From: Rhabdothermincola salaria | GTDB taxonomy: Bacteria; Actinomycetota; Acidimicrobiia; Acidimicrobiales; Acidimicrobilacustridaceae | Assembly (NCBI RefSeq): GCF_021246445.1 | Contig: NZ_JAJQXW010000002.1 | Span: 372,001-436,000 of the forward strand | Direction of reading: 5' to 3' | Length of the DNA: 64,000 nucleotides | In this document: positions 35,909-43,243 of the stretch, in pieces | Layout: every line of letters begins with the position of its first letter | Numbering within the stretch: the first letter of the stretch is position 1 | The notes under the pieces: model-generated | The model's input: the letters and a program-made list of their open reading frames with translations, nothing else | Database searches by the model: none | What the model was told of the DNA's origin: nothing | Program-made: the position numbers and the translations under genes

Positions 35909-36198
35909 GAAGGGTCCTTCGGGACGATGAACGATCCGGCGGCCAACGAGGTGAGGGCCTTCTCGAACGATGGCCAGCGGCGCTCGTCGAGGCCGGCAGC
36001 GGCGAACGCGTGACGGGCGTCGGGCGCCGCCTCCAGCCCTTCGACGACGGTGACGAGGTCGGGCGAGCGCAGGAACGTGAGGCGCCGGTTGCCGTAGTGG
36101 TAGGCGAGCGCGCCGAACGGCTCGGGCCGCAGGGCGACCCGTTCGTGCAATCGCCAGGGGCGGTCGGCGTCGAAGGTGGCGGTGACGGCGGTGCTCAT
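35905..36198 (-). CDS. mftB: Mycofactocin biosynthesis chaperone MftB
   Basis: 97 residues, a PqqD-like RiPP recognition element: RLHERVALRPEPFGALAYHYGNRRLTFLRSP followed by a helical half. It binds the MftA leader and presents it to MftC. It starts 49 bp after mftA and overlaps mftC by four bases. The length and the HERVALRPEPFGAL signature match the family. Confidence 0.95.
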   Translation of the reverse strand: MSTAVTATFDADRPWRLHERVALRPEPFGALAYHYGNRRLTFLRSPDLVTVVEGLEAAPDARHAFAAAGLDERRWPSFEKALTSLAAGSFIVPKDPS

Positions 36199-36247
36199 GC
36201 GGCGCCGGCACGAAGGACGGGGTCCCGCGTGCCTCGGGGCGGCTCGA

Positions 36248-36376
36248 TCAGTAGACGCCGCACATGCCGTCGATGGAGATCTCCTCGATGAGGAGCTCCT
36301 CTTCGACGACCTCGGGGTCGGCGGCGGTGTCGACCTCGGGCTCGGTGGCGTCGGTGCGCTCCATGGTCTGCTCCAC
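36248..36376 (-). CDS. mftA: Mycofactocin precursor peptide MftA
   Basis: A 42-residue peptide (38 if the ATG at 36364 is used). An acidic leader (EVVEEELLIEE) is followed by the invariant C-terminal core IDGMCGVY and the stop. The terminal Val-Tyr is the part turned into the redox-active cofactor. The GTG at 36376 has an AGGGGG-like site six bases upstream; the ATG has GGAG six bases upstream, so both starts are possible. The gene begins the minus arm, 72 bp after the stop of the putative restriction gene. Confidence 0.95.
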   Translation of the reverse strand: MEQTMERTDATEPEVDTAADPEVVEEELLIEEISIDGMCGVY

Positions 36377-36412
36377 GGGTGTCCCCCTCTGGACGAATCG
36401 GGCGAGTGGCCC

Positions 36413-36418
36413 ATCCTA
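36413..36418 (-). promoter_or_regulatory. Possible -10 box upstream of mftA
   Basis: TAGGAT on the minus strand about 37 nt before the mftA GTG, with a weak TGGCCA at -35 (19-bp spacing). The same TAGGAT hexamer is the best -10 of the opposite arm. It implies that mftA has its own promoter despite the co-directional gene upstream. Confidence 0.4.
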
Positions 36419-36457
36419 CCGGTGGCCCCCGTCGCGCTGGCCAGACGGGCGCCGTTC

Positions 36458-37459
36458 TCAGACCAGCGGGTGGTGGCCCGGGACCTCCACGTGCGGTGTG
36501 TCGAGGTACACCTTGGCCTCGGGCGAGCCCTGGAAGCGGCCGTGGCTCCACCGCACCTCGACGTGGCCCTCGACCACCCGGTCGACGTCGGCCTGGCGGT
36601 CGCGCACCACCGCACGCCATCCGACCTCGGGCTGCCCAGCCGACCGCCCGAAGGTGTCGAGGCTGCGCAGCTCGAAGGCCTGCACCCAGTCCCAGGTCGA
36701 CCCGATGCGCAGTCGCAGGTGCGTGCGACCGTCGGCTCCGAGCACGAAGTACGGGGCGTCGCCGATGCGCACCAGGCGCCAGAACATCCGCAGCCGGCGC
36801 CGCCGGTCGCCGAGGGAGGCGTCCCAGCGCCGGGCCGAGCCGGTCGCGACCGCGTCGCACAGGTGGGCCCAGGGGGCTCGCAGCTCGTCGGGCCAGGCGC
36901 GGCCCCGCAGCTGGCGCTTGAGCACCTCGCGATGGGCGCGGTCGAGGTCGTCGACGTGGTCGGGCAGGCTCGCGGCGCCCACGTGGTCGCGCACCGTGGC
37001 GTAGAGCATCTGGTACTCGGCCGGGGCCACCGTGGCGAACCAGTCGCCGCCGGAGCGCTCCTCGCCGACGAGCAGGCGGTCGAAGAGCCGGGCGGGGCCG
37101 GCGTTGACGGTGATCCTCGACAGGTACTTGCAGCTGACCTGGTACACGTGGTCGATGCGCAGGTCGGCGGGCACCACGTCGTCGCCGGGTGGCCGGTGCG
37201 GGCCCTTCCACTCCACCAGGCGGGGCGGGCGGCCCCGGAGGCCGTCGAGGGCGGCCAGGAAGGCCCGTCCGTTGGCGAAGGCGGTGGCGAAGGCGTCGTC
37301 GTGACCACCCTCCAGGCGGGCGGCGACCACGCGCTCCCAGGTCTGGTCGGGGACCTGGCGCAGCTCCCCGGGCCGTCGGGCCAGCGCGCCGTCGAGGTCC
37401 TCGGCCATGGTGCCGAGCGCGGTGGCCAGCTCGGTGATCTCGGTGAGCAGCGAGGACAT
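36458..37459 (-). CDS. Putative restriction endonuclease partner of the DNA methyltransferase
   Basis: 333 residues, no named family recognised with confidence. A possible PD-(D/E)xK core is seen: an Asp at about 72 followed by VEWK with Glu 83 and Lys 85, then a conserved-looking HVYQVSCKYLSR stretch. The C-terminal half has DNA-binding-like basic segments (GDRRRRLRMFWRL). It starts 17 bp after the methyltransferase stop on the same strand, the usual layout of a type II restriction-modification pair. The nuclease role is inferred from context and motif only. Confidence 0.6.
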   Translation of the reverse strand: MSSLLTEITELATALGTMAEDLDGALARRPGELRQVPDQTWERVVAARLEGGHDDAFATAFANGRAFLAALDGLRGRPPRLVEWKGPHRPPGDDVVPADLRIDHVYQVSCKYLSRITVNAGPARLFDRLLVGEERSGGDWFATVAPAEYQMLYATVRDHVGAASLPDHVDDLDRAHREVLKRQLRGRAWPDELRAPWAHLCDAVATGSARRWDASLGDRRRRLRMFWRLVRIGDAPYFVLGADGRTHLRLRIGSTWDWVQAFELRSLDTFGRSAGQPEVGWRAVVRDRQADVDRVVEGHVEVRWSHGRFQGSPEAKVYLDTPHVEVPGHHPLV

Positions 37460-37476
37460 GGCGCGCCCGACCCGAC

Positions 37477-38985
37477 CTAGGTGGGGTCGGTGTCGTCGGC
37501 GCGGGCCAGGTCGGCGTCGGTCCAGAAGCCGGACAGGGGCCCGGAGCGGTCGCCGGCGGCGTAGGCGGCCAGGCGGTCGAGGTCGCCGGCGCGACCCAGG
37601 TCGACCACGTCGAAGAGCACCGTCGGGCCGGCGGCGCGCAGGGCCACGTCGCCCTCGGCGTTGCGCTTCGGTCGGGCGGTGGTGAGCACGACGTAGCGAG
37701 CGGCGCCGTCGGCGGTGCCCCGCAACGCGCCGCGCACCGCCGCGGCCCGGCCGAGGGTGCGCCACACCACCTCGTTGCGCAGGAGCCCGCCGCGGTGGCT
37801 GGCGGCCGGGCCGGCGACGTCGAACCACCAGCGTCGCCCCGCCGCGTCGCGGGCGGTGAGCGTGACCGCCACCCCGCTGCGGGGCACCTTCACGCTGTGA
37901 CCGTCGACGCCGAACCCGGCCCGTTCGAGGGCGGCCTCGGCCCGCTTCGGGGCGGCCAGGCCGGGGTCGTGGGCGGGCTCGCCTCCACCCACCGGGTGCG
38001 CGGCCCCGTCTTCGCCGCCGCCGTACTCGCCGCCATTGGTGGCGTCGAGCTCCGCGGCGACCACCCTCTCGCGGGCGATGTCGACGTAGGTGGGGTCGAG
38101 GTCGTAGCCCACGTAGCGCCGACCCAGGCGAGCGGCGGCCGCGAGGGTGGAGCCGCTGCCCATGAACGGGTCGAGCACGAGGTCGTCGGCGAAGGTGTAG
38201 AGACGGATGAGCTTTTCAGGCAGTTCCACCGGGAACGGAGCGGGGTGGCCGACCCGGCGAGCACTCTCGGGGGGGATGGACCACACGTCGAGGGTGAGGG
38301 CCATGAAGTCGTCGGTGCCGATGGTGCTGCGGTGGGGCAGACCCTTGGTCTGGCGCTTCTTCGCCGACAGGGCCCGGTCGAAGCGGCCCTTGCTGGCGAT
38401 GACGATGCGCTCGGTGATGTCGCGCAGCACCGGGTTGGTGGCGCTGCGGTACGAGCCCCAGGCACAGGACCCGCTGGCCCCTTCGGCCTTCTGCCACACC
38501 ACCTCGCCCCGCAGCAGCAGGCCGAGGTCGTCCTGGAGGATGCGGATGACGTCGGCCGAGAGCGAGCGGTAGGGCTTGCGGCCGAGGTTGGCCACGTTGA
38601 CGGCGATGCGGCCACCCGGTTCGAGCACCCGGGCGCACTCGGCGAACACGTCGCGGAGCATCTCAAGGTACTCGAGGTACGAGGCGGGCACGCCGTCGCG
38701 TGCGAGCTCCTCCTCGTACTGTTTCCCGGCGAAGTAGGGGGGTGAGGTGACGACGAGGGCCACCGACCCATCGGCCACGGCGTCCATCCGCCGGGCGTCG
38801 CCGCACACGAACGGGTCGGCGACCGGCTCGGGGGAGGCCACGACGTCGTCGGTGGTCAGCTCCGGGGGACGGAACCGCCCGTAGAAGCCCGAGGCGTCGT
38901 GGCTCTCGCGCTTGGACACACCGAAGTTGGAGGTGGTCGTGCCGCGGCGACCGCGCGCTTCTGGATCGCCACCCTTGCCGGCCAC
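37477..38985 (-). CDS. Site-specific DNA methyltransferase (beta-class order) with C-terminal extension
   Basis: 502 residues. The catalytic TSPPY motif is at about 80-84 and the SAM motif DPFMGSGS at about 272-279, the beta-class order, giving N6-adenine or N4-cytosine methylation. Residues about 340-502 form an extra domain (WWFDVAGP, VVWRTLGRAAAVRGAL, YVVLTTARPKR) resembling a nuclease-like fold without clear catalytic residues. The GTG start has TAGGGT six bases upstream, a leaderless promoter. With the gene at 36458-37459 it forms a probable R-M unit between the two mycofactocin arms. Confidence 0.85.
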   Translation of the reverse strand: MAGKGGDPEARGRRGTTTSNFGVSKRESHDASGFYGRFRPPELTTDDVVASPEPVADPFVCGDARRMDAVADGSVALVVTSPPYFAGKQYEEELARDGVPASYLEYLEMLRDVFAECARVLEPGGRIAVNVANLGRKPYRSLSADVIRILQDDLGLLLRGEVVWQKAEGASGSCAWGSYRSATNPVLRDITERIVIASKGRFDRALSAKKRQTKGLPHRSTIGTDDFMALTLDVWSIPPESARRVGHPAPFPVELPEKLIRLYTFADDLVLDPFMGSGSTLAAAARLGRRYVGYDLDPTYVDIARERVVAAELDATNGGEYGGGEDGAAHPVGGGEPAHDPGLAAPKRAEAALERAGFGVDGHSVKVPRSGVAVTLTARDAAGRRWWFDVAGPAASHRGGLLRNEVVWRTLGRAAAVRGALRGTADGAARYVVLTTARPKRNAEGDVALRAAGPTVLFDVVDLGRAGDLDRLAAYAAGDRSGPLSGFWTDADLARADDTDPT

Positions 38986-38991
38986 GAGGCC

Positions 38992-38997
38992 ACCCTA
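38992..38997 (-). promoter_or_regulatory. -10 box for the methyltransferase gene (leaderless)
   Basis: TAGGGT on the minus strand lies 6 nt before the GTG at 38985. Confidence 0.45.
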
Positions 38998-39075
38998 GCG
39001 CCAGGGCGAACACACGCGCGACCTCACCGCGCCCCGTCCAGACCCTCCCCCGGTGTCGCCCCCGACGCGCGACCG

Positions 39076-39135
39076 AACCCCGCTTCTCGCATGTCCTCGT
39101 CGCTCTCTGCGACGTCGCGATCATGCAGGAACGGG
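39076..39135. repeat. Palindromic element copy A, upstream of fixX
   Basis: The first 32 bases match copy B (43119-43150) at 27 positions, all differences being transitions, including GCTTCT-GCATG and TCGTCGCTCTC. The inverted repeat is decayed here (GCATG/CATGC and CGTCGC/GCGACG arms remain). It ends just upstream of the predicted fixX promoter. Confidence 0.6.
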
Positions 39136-39143
39136 AGTGGGCT

Positions 39144-39173
39144 GTGACCGTCGACCGCAGTGGGCCGTAGGAT
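39144..39173 (+). promoter_or_regulatory. Promoter of the fixX-etfB arm
   Basis: GTGACC (39144-39149) and TAGGAT (39168-39173), 18 bp apart. The -10 box ends 6 nt before the ATG at 39180, so the mRNA is probably leaderless. Confidence 0.45.
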
Positions 39174-39179
39174 CAGCCC

Positions 39180-39518
39180 ATGGCCCTCGCCTCCACCACC
39201 AGCAGCGCCGGTGCCCCCACGGGGGTTCCCGCCTGGGCGCCGATGAGCTTCGAGGACCGCATGGCCACCGTCGACTTCCGGGTGGCCCCCGACGCCCACA
39301 TCGTCGTCGACAACGAGGTGTGCCAGGGCTGCCCGGCCAAGCAGTGCATCCACGCCTGCCCGGCCAACCTCTTCGTGCCCACCAGCGACGGGGGCATCCT
39401 GTTCAACTACGAGCAGTGCTTCGAGTGCGGCACCTGCTACATGGTCTGCAACAACGAAGGGGCCATCACCTGGGCCTATCCCGAGGGCGGGCACGGCGTC
39501 GTGTTCCGCCGCGGCTGA
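39180..39518 (+). CDS. fixX: FixX-like ferredoxin
   Basis: 112 residues. A Thr/Ser/Ala-rich start of about 20 residues is followed by a ferredoxin domain with CQGCPAKQCIHACP and CFECGTCYMVCN cysteine motifs. FixX-type ferredoxins form the Fe-S half of ETF-quinone oxidoreductase and dock with FixC, whose gene ends the opposite arm. It heads the plus arm and is followed by the ETF beta gene after 20 bp. The short N-terminal tail has no transit or membrane signal. Confidence 0.9.
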   Translation: MALASTTSSAGAPTGVPAWAPMSFEDRMATVDFRVAPDAHIVVDNEVCQGCPAKQCIHACPANLFVPTSDGGILFNYEQCFECGTCYMVCNNEGAITWAYPEGGHGVVFRRG

Positions 39519-39538
39519 CCCGGGACGGACGGCCGAAC

Positions 39539-40369
39539 GTGCGCATCGCCGTGTGCCTGAAGTGGGCCGACCTGCGGCCCGAGGTCGACCCCCTCAGCGG
39601 CGAGGTCGTCCACGACGAGCGCTTCTTCGACGCCTCCGAGGCCGACAAGGGCGCCCTCGAGTGGGGCCTGCGCCTGGCCGAGCGCTGGGGCGCCCGCCTC
39701 ACCGTCGTCACCGCCGGGCCCGCCGGAGCCGACCCCGTCCTGCGCGACGCGCTCGCCCTCGGCGCCCACGACGCCCGGCGCGTCGACATGGCGCTCGATC
39801 GTCCCAGCGAGCACGTGGCCGCCGCCCTGGGCTCGGCCGTCCAGGGAGCCGACCTGGTGCTGTGCGGGGTGCACAGCGTCGACCGCGGTTCCGGGTCGGT
39901 GCCGGCCCTGCTGGCGGCCCGGCTCGGCGCCGCCCAGGCGCTCGGGGTCATCGCCGTCGCGCCCGGCGCAGCGGGCGAGCTCACCGTCGACCGCCGTCTC
40001 GACTTCGGACGTCGCGAGCGCCTGCGGGTGGCCGGGCCGGCAGTCGTGTCGCTCGAGGGCGGCCTGGCCGAGTTGCGGCGTGCGCCCCTGGCCTCGGTGC
40101 TGGCCGCCCGCACCGCACCCATCACCGTGGTCGACGCCGGCCTGGCCCCCCAGCGCGCCACCGTGCGCGTCGAACACCGGCGCGCCTACCGGCCCCGCGC
40201 TCGGGTGATGCATGCGCCCGATCCGTCGGCGCCGGTCAACGAACGCATCATCGCCCTCACGGGCGCCCTCACCGAACGCACCCCACCGCGCACGGTCGCC
40301 GCCGAGCCCGACGAGGCCGCCGACGCCATCGTCGAGCAGCTCCGTGGTTGGGGCTACCTGCAGCCATGA
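39539..40369 (+). CDS. etfB: Electron transfer flavoprotein beta subunit (mycofactocin-associated)
   Basis: 276 residues with the ETF-beta fold: an RIAVCLKWADLRPEVDP start, CGVHSVDRGSGSVPALLAARLG around the nucleotide site, and VDRRLDFGRRERLRVAGPAVVSLEGG, the ETF-beta signature region. It pairs with the alpha subunit at 29429-30628, which lies 9 kb away on the other arm; normally the two are adjacent. The GTG start is chosen from homology to the ETF-beta N terminus. Whether this ETF bifurcates electrons cannot be decided from sequence here. Confidence 0.9.
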   Translation: MRIAVCLKWADLRPEVDPLSGEVVHDERFFDASEADKGALEWGLRLAERWGARLTVVTAGPAGADPVLRDALALGAHDARRVDMALDRPSEHVAAALGSAVQGADLVLCGVHSVDRGSGSVPALLAARLGAAQALGVIAVAPGAAGELTVDRRLDFGRRERLRVAGPAVVSLEGGLAELRRAPLASVLAARTAPITVVDAGLAPQRATVRVEHRRAYRPRARVMHAPDPSAPVNERIIALTGALTERTPPRTVAAEPDEAADAIVEQLRGWGYLQP

Positions 40370-41178
40370 CCGCACCGGAGCCCGTGGCCGTGATCACCGG
40401 TGCCGCACGCGGCATGGGTCGGGCCACGGCCGAGCGCCTCACCGCCGCCGGGTGGCGCGTGGCCCTGCTCGACCTGGGTGCCCCGTCCCCCGAACCGGGC
40501 ACCACCGACCTGCCCGAGCCCTACTGCCCGGCCACCCTCGACGAGCTCGCCGAGGCCGAGGCGGCCTGCGGCGAACGAGCCGAGTCCCATCTGGTCGACG
40601 TGCGCGACCAGGCAACCGTCACCACCGCCGTCGACTCCGTGGTCGCTCGCCACGGTCGCCTCGACGCCGTGGTGGCCGCGGCCGGCGCCGTGGCCGGTGG
40701 GCCACCGATCTGGGAGGCCACCGACGAGGTGTGGCACGCCATGATCGACGTCAACCTCACCGGCATGTTCCACCTGGTGCGGGCCACGGTGCCCCACCTG
40801 TTGGCCCGGCCCGAACCGCGCTCGGGTCGCTTCGTCGGCATCGCCTCCACCGCCGCCCACCACGGCCTGCCCGGCCTGGCCGCCTACAGCGCCTCCAAGC
40901 ACGGCGTGGCCGGCCTCGTCCGGGCCCTGGCAGCCGAGCTCGGCCCCACCGGCGTCACCGCCAACGCCGTCGCCCCCGGCTCCACGATGACCCACATGCT
41001 CCATGCCAGCGCCGCCATCTACGGCCTGCCCGAGCCGGGTTCGTTCACCCGCCAGACCCGCATCCAGCGCGCCATCGACCCCGACGAGATCGCCGCGGCC
41101 GTGGCCTGGCTGTGCACCGAGGCCCCCGGTGCCCTCACCGGCGCCGTGCTCGACGTCGACGGCGGGTTCCGCCCGTGA
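40366..41178 (+). CDS. Mycofactocin-coupled SDR family oxidoreductase
   Basis: 270 residues. The cofactor motif TGAARGMG is near 11-18, and the catalytic YSASK is present. After the second strand there is an insert with Tyr-Cys-Pro-Ala-Thr-Leu-Asp-Glu-Leu-Ala, matching the extra segment that marks mycofactocin-coupled SDRs, whose bound NAD does not exchange freely so that an outside carrier must reoxidise it. The ATG overlaps the etfB stop as ATGA, so enzyme and electron carrier are co-translated. Likely an alcohol dehydrogenase; substrate unknown. Confidence 0.88.
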   Translation: MTAPEPVAVITGAARGMGRATAERLTAAGWRVALLDLGAPSPEPGTTDLPEPYCPATLDELAEAEAACGERAESHLVDVRDQATVTTAVDSVVARHGRLDAVVAAAGAVAGGPPIWEATDEVWHAMIDVNLTGMFHLVRATVPHLLARPEPRSGRFVGIASTAAHHGLPGLAAYSASKHGVAGLVRALAAELGPTGVTANAVAPGSTMTHMLHASAAIYGLPEPGSFTRQTRIQRAIDPDEIAAAVAWLCTEAPGALTGAVLDVDGGFRP

Positions 41179-41188
41179 CCGCCGCGCC

Positions 41189-42157
41189 GTGACCCTCGAG
41201 CTCACCAAGGCGGTGGTCGACGCCCTCGACGAGGCCATCGTCGGACGCCGGGGCGAGATCGAGGTGGTGCTGGCCGCCCTCGCCGCCGACCGCCACGTCC
41301 TGCTCGAGGGTCCCCCCGGCACCGGCAAGTCCACGCTGCTGCGCACCCTCGCCGAGGCGGCCGGCTTGGAGATGGTCTTCGTCGAGGGCAACGCCGAGCT
41401 CACCCCCGGTCGCCTCACCGGCACGTTCGATCCCGCCCGCGTGCTCACCGACGGCTACACCCCCGAGGTGTTCCTCGACGGGCCGCTCGTCGAAGCCCTG
41501 CGCACCGGGGCCCTGCTCTACCTCGAGGAGATCAACCGCGTCCCCGAGGAGACGCTCAACGTCGTCATCACCGCCATGAGCGAGCGCGAGCTGCACGTGC
41601 CCCGCCTCGGGAAGGTCGTGGCCGAGCCCGGCTTCCGGGTGGTGGCGGCCATGAACCCGTTCGACGCCATCGGCACGGCGCGCATCTCCTCCGCGGTCTA
41701 CGACCGGGTGTGCCGGGTGGCCATGGGCTACCAGGACGAGGCCGCCGAGCGCGAGATCGTGCACCGCGCCGACCCCGACGCCCCGCCGGCGCTGGTCCGA
41801 CGAGCGGTGCGCGTCGTGCGCGCCACCCGCGACCACGCCGACGTGCGGTTCGGCTCCTCGGTTCGAGGTGCCATCGACCTGGTGACCGTCGCCGACCGCC
41901 TGGCCCGGTTGCGCGACGGCGAGCCGACCGATGACGCCGTGGGCCTCGACGCCGCCCTGGCCGCCCTGTCCGGGCGCGTGCGCATCCGCGAAGGATGCGG
42001 CCGCTCAGCCGAGGACGTGGTGCGCCAGCTATGGGCCGAGCTCGCCGATGACCCGGCCGAGGCCGACGACGCCGCGGGCGACCGCGACGACACCGACCCG
42101 GGCGACCGGTCCCCCACCGGGGCCCCGACCCCACCGGGAGGGGCGGGAAAAGCCTGA
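41189..42157 (+). CDS. MoxR-family AAA+ ATPase
   Basis: 322 residues. Walker A GPPGTGKST is near 48-56, Walker B LLYLEEINRVPEE, sensor motif AAMNPFD, and a C-terminal helical lid, followed by an acidic Pro-rich tail. MoxR ATPases act as chaperones that activate partner enzymes, often cofactor-dependent dehydrogenases, with a VWA protein. The GTG is 10 bp after the SDR stop; no ribosome site is obvious, so translational coupling is likely. The VWA partner is the next gene. Confidence 0.9.
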   Translation: MTLELTKAVVDALDEAIVGRRGEIEVVLAALAADRHVLLEGPPGTGKSTLLRTLAEAAGLEMVFVEGNAELTPGRLTGTFDPARVLTDGYTPEVFLDGPLVEALRTGALLYLEEINRVPEETLNVVITAMSERELHVPRLGKVVAEPGFRVVAAMNPFDAIGTARISSAVYDRVCRVAMGYQDEAAEREIVHRADPDAPPALVRRAVRVVRATRDHADVRFGSSVRGAIDLVTVADRLARLRDGEPTDDAVGLDAALAALSGRVRIREGCGRSAEDVVRQLWAELADDPAEADDAAGDRDDTDPGDRSPTGAPTPPGGAGKA

Positions 42158-43110
42158 CCCCCGGCGACGGGGGCGACGACGACGCCGTCGACGAAGGCGA
42201 CGCCGCCACCGAGGCCCTCGACGACGCCCGCCGCCGCACCTCCTCACGGCGCGAGCTGGGACGCCACGACCACTTCGACGAGGTCTCCCCGGAGGTCGGC
42301 GCGCTCGACGAGGCCGCCTTCGACGACGCCCTCGAGGCCGACCCCGACGCCGCCCTGGGTCTGTTGGCCGATCTCACCGGCGCGACCGACGAACGCCTGC
42401 GGGCCCGGGCCCGACGCCTGGCCGGGCGACTAGCCGTCGATCTCGGTCGCACCGGACCGGTCCGCCGTCGAGGCGTCGGCCGGTTGCGGGAGGTCCCCGC
42501 CGACCGCGGGACGGCGGACCTCGACCTCGACCGGTCCCTCGACGCCCTGCTCAGCGCCCGGAGCCGGGGCGAGAGCCCCCACCTGGCCGACCTGCGCGCC
42601 CGCGACTGGGGCCGACCCGACCTGGCCGTGAGCCTGGTGGTGGACCGGTCGGGATCGATGGGCGGCGAACGGCTGGCCACGGCCGCCATCGCGGCGGCCG
42701 CCACGGTGCTGCGCGCCCCCACCGACTCGTCGGTGCTGGCGTTCTCCGACCGGGTGATCGTGGTGGCCCCCCAGGGTTCCCTGCGACCCGTCGACGCGGT
42801 GGTCGACGACCTGCTGTGCCTGCGCGGGCACGGGCCGACCGACCTGGCCCTGGCCCTGCGAGCCGCCCGCCACCAGCTCGAGCGCTCCGACGCTCGCCGG
42901 CGGGTGGCGGTGGTGCTCTCCGACGCCCGTCCCACCGCCGGTGGCGACCCGGCCCGCGACGCCGCCGCCCTCGACGAGCTGGTGATCGTCGCCCCTGCCG
43001 ACGACCACGCCGACGCCCGGGACCTGGCCGAGGCCGTCGGGGCCCGCTGGCTCACCCTCACCGGGCCGAGCGCGGTGCCCCAGGTGATGACCGACGCCTT
43101 CGCCGGCTGA
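42154..43110 (+). CDS. VWA-domain protein (MoxR partner)
   Basis: About 318 residues if translation starts at a CTG overlapping the MoxR stop (CTGA at 42154); the first standard start in frame is TTG at 42364 (248 residues). The sequence between them has strong GC3 coding pattern, encodes an acidic region, and has no ATG or GTG, so an unusual start is likely. The VWA core begins near LVVDRSGSMGG (MIDAS DxSxS), with a later Thr (GHGPTD) and Asp (SDARP). Such proteins work with MoxR to insert or activate cofactors in target enzymes. Confidence 0.8.
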   Translation: MTPGDGGDDDAVDEGDAATEALDDARRRTSSRRELGRHDHFDEVSPEVGALDEAAFDDALEADPDAALGLLADLTGATDERLRARARRLAGRLAVDLGRTGPVRRRGVGRLREVPADRGTADLDLDRSLDALLSARSRGESPHLADLRARDWGRPDLAVSLVVDRSGSMGGERLATAAIAAAATVLRAPTDSSVLAFSDRVIVVAPQGSLRPVDAVVDDLLCLRGHGPTDLALALRAARHQLERSDARRRVAVVLSDARPTAGGDPARDAAALDELVIVAPADDHADARDLAEAVGARWLTLTGPSAVPQVMTDAFAG

Positions 43111-43118
43111 CCGCCCCC

Positions 43119-43178
43119 AACCCTGCTTCTTGCATGCTTTCGTCGCTCTCCAGCGCGACGAAAGCATGCAACTACCGT
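43119..43178. repeat. Palindromic element copy B, upstream of mftE
   Basis: A perfect 17-bp inverted repeat (43130-43146 with 43155-43171, 8-nt spacer TCTCCAGC) lies between the VWA gene and mftE. The left part is homologous to copy A near 39076. A TACCGT -10-like hexamer (43173-43178) follows directly, so the element may be an operator; it could also serve as terminator for the VWA gene. Confidence 0.75.
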
Positions 43179-43243
43179 CGGGGGCGCGACGGCGGCGCTC
43201 GATCACGACGGCGACGCACGGGTGGAGCGCGACACTGGGGGAC

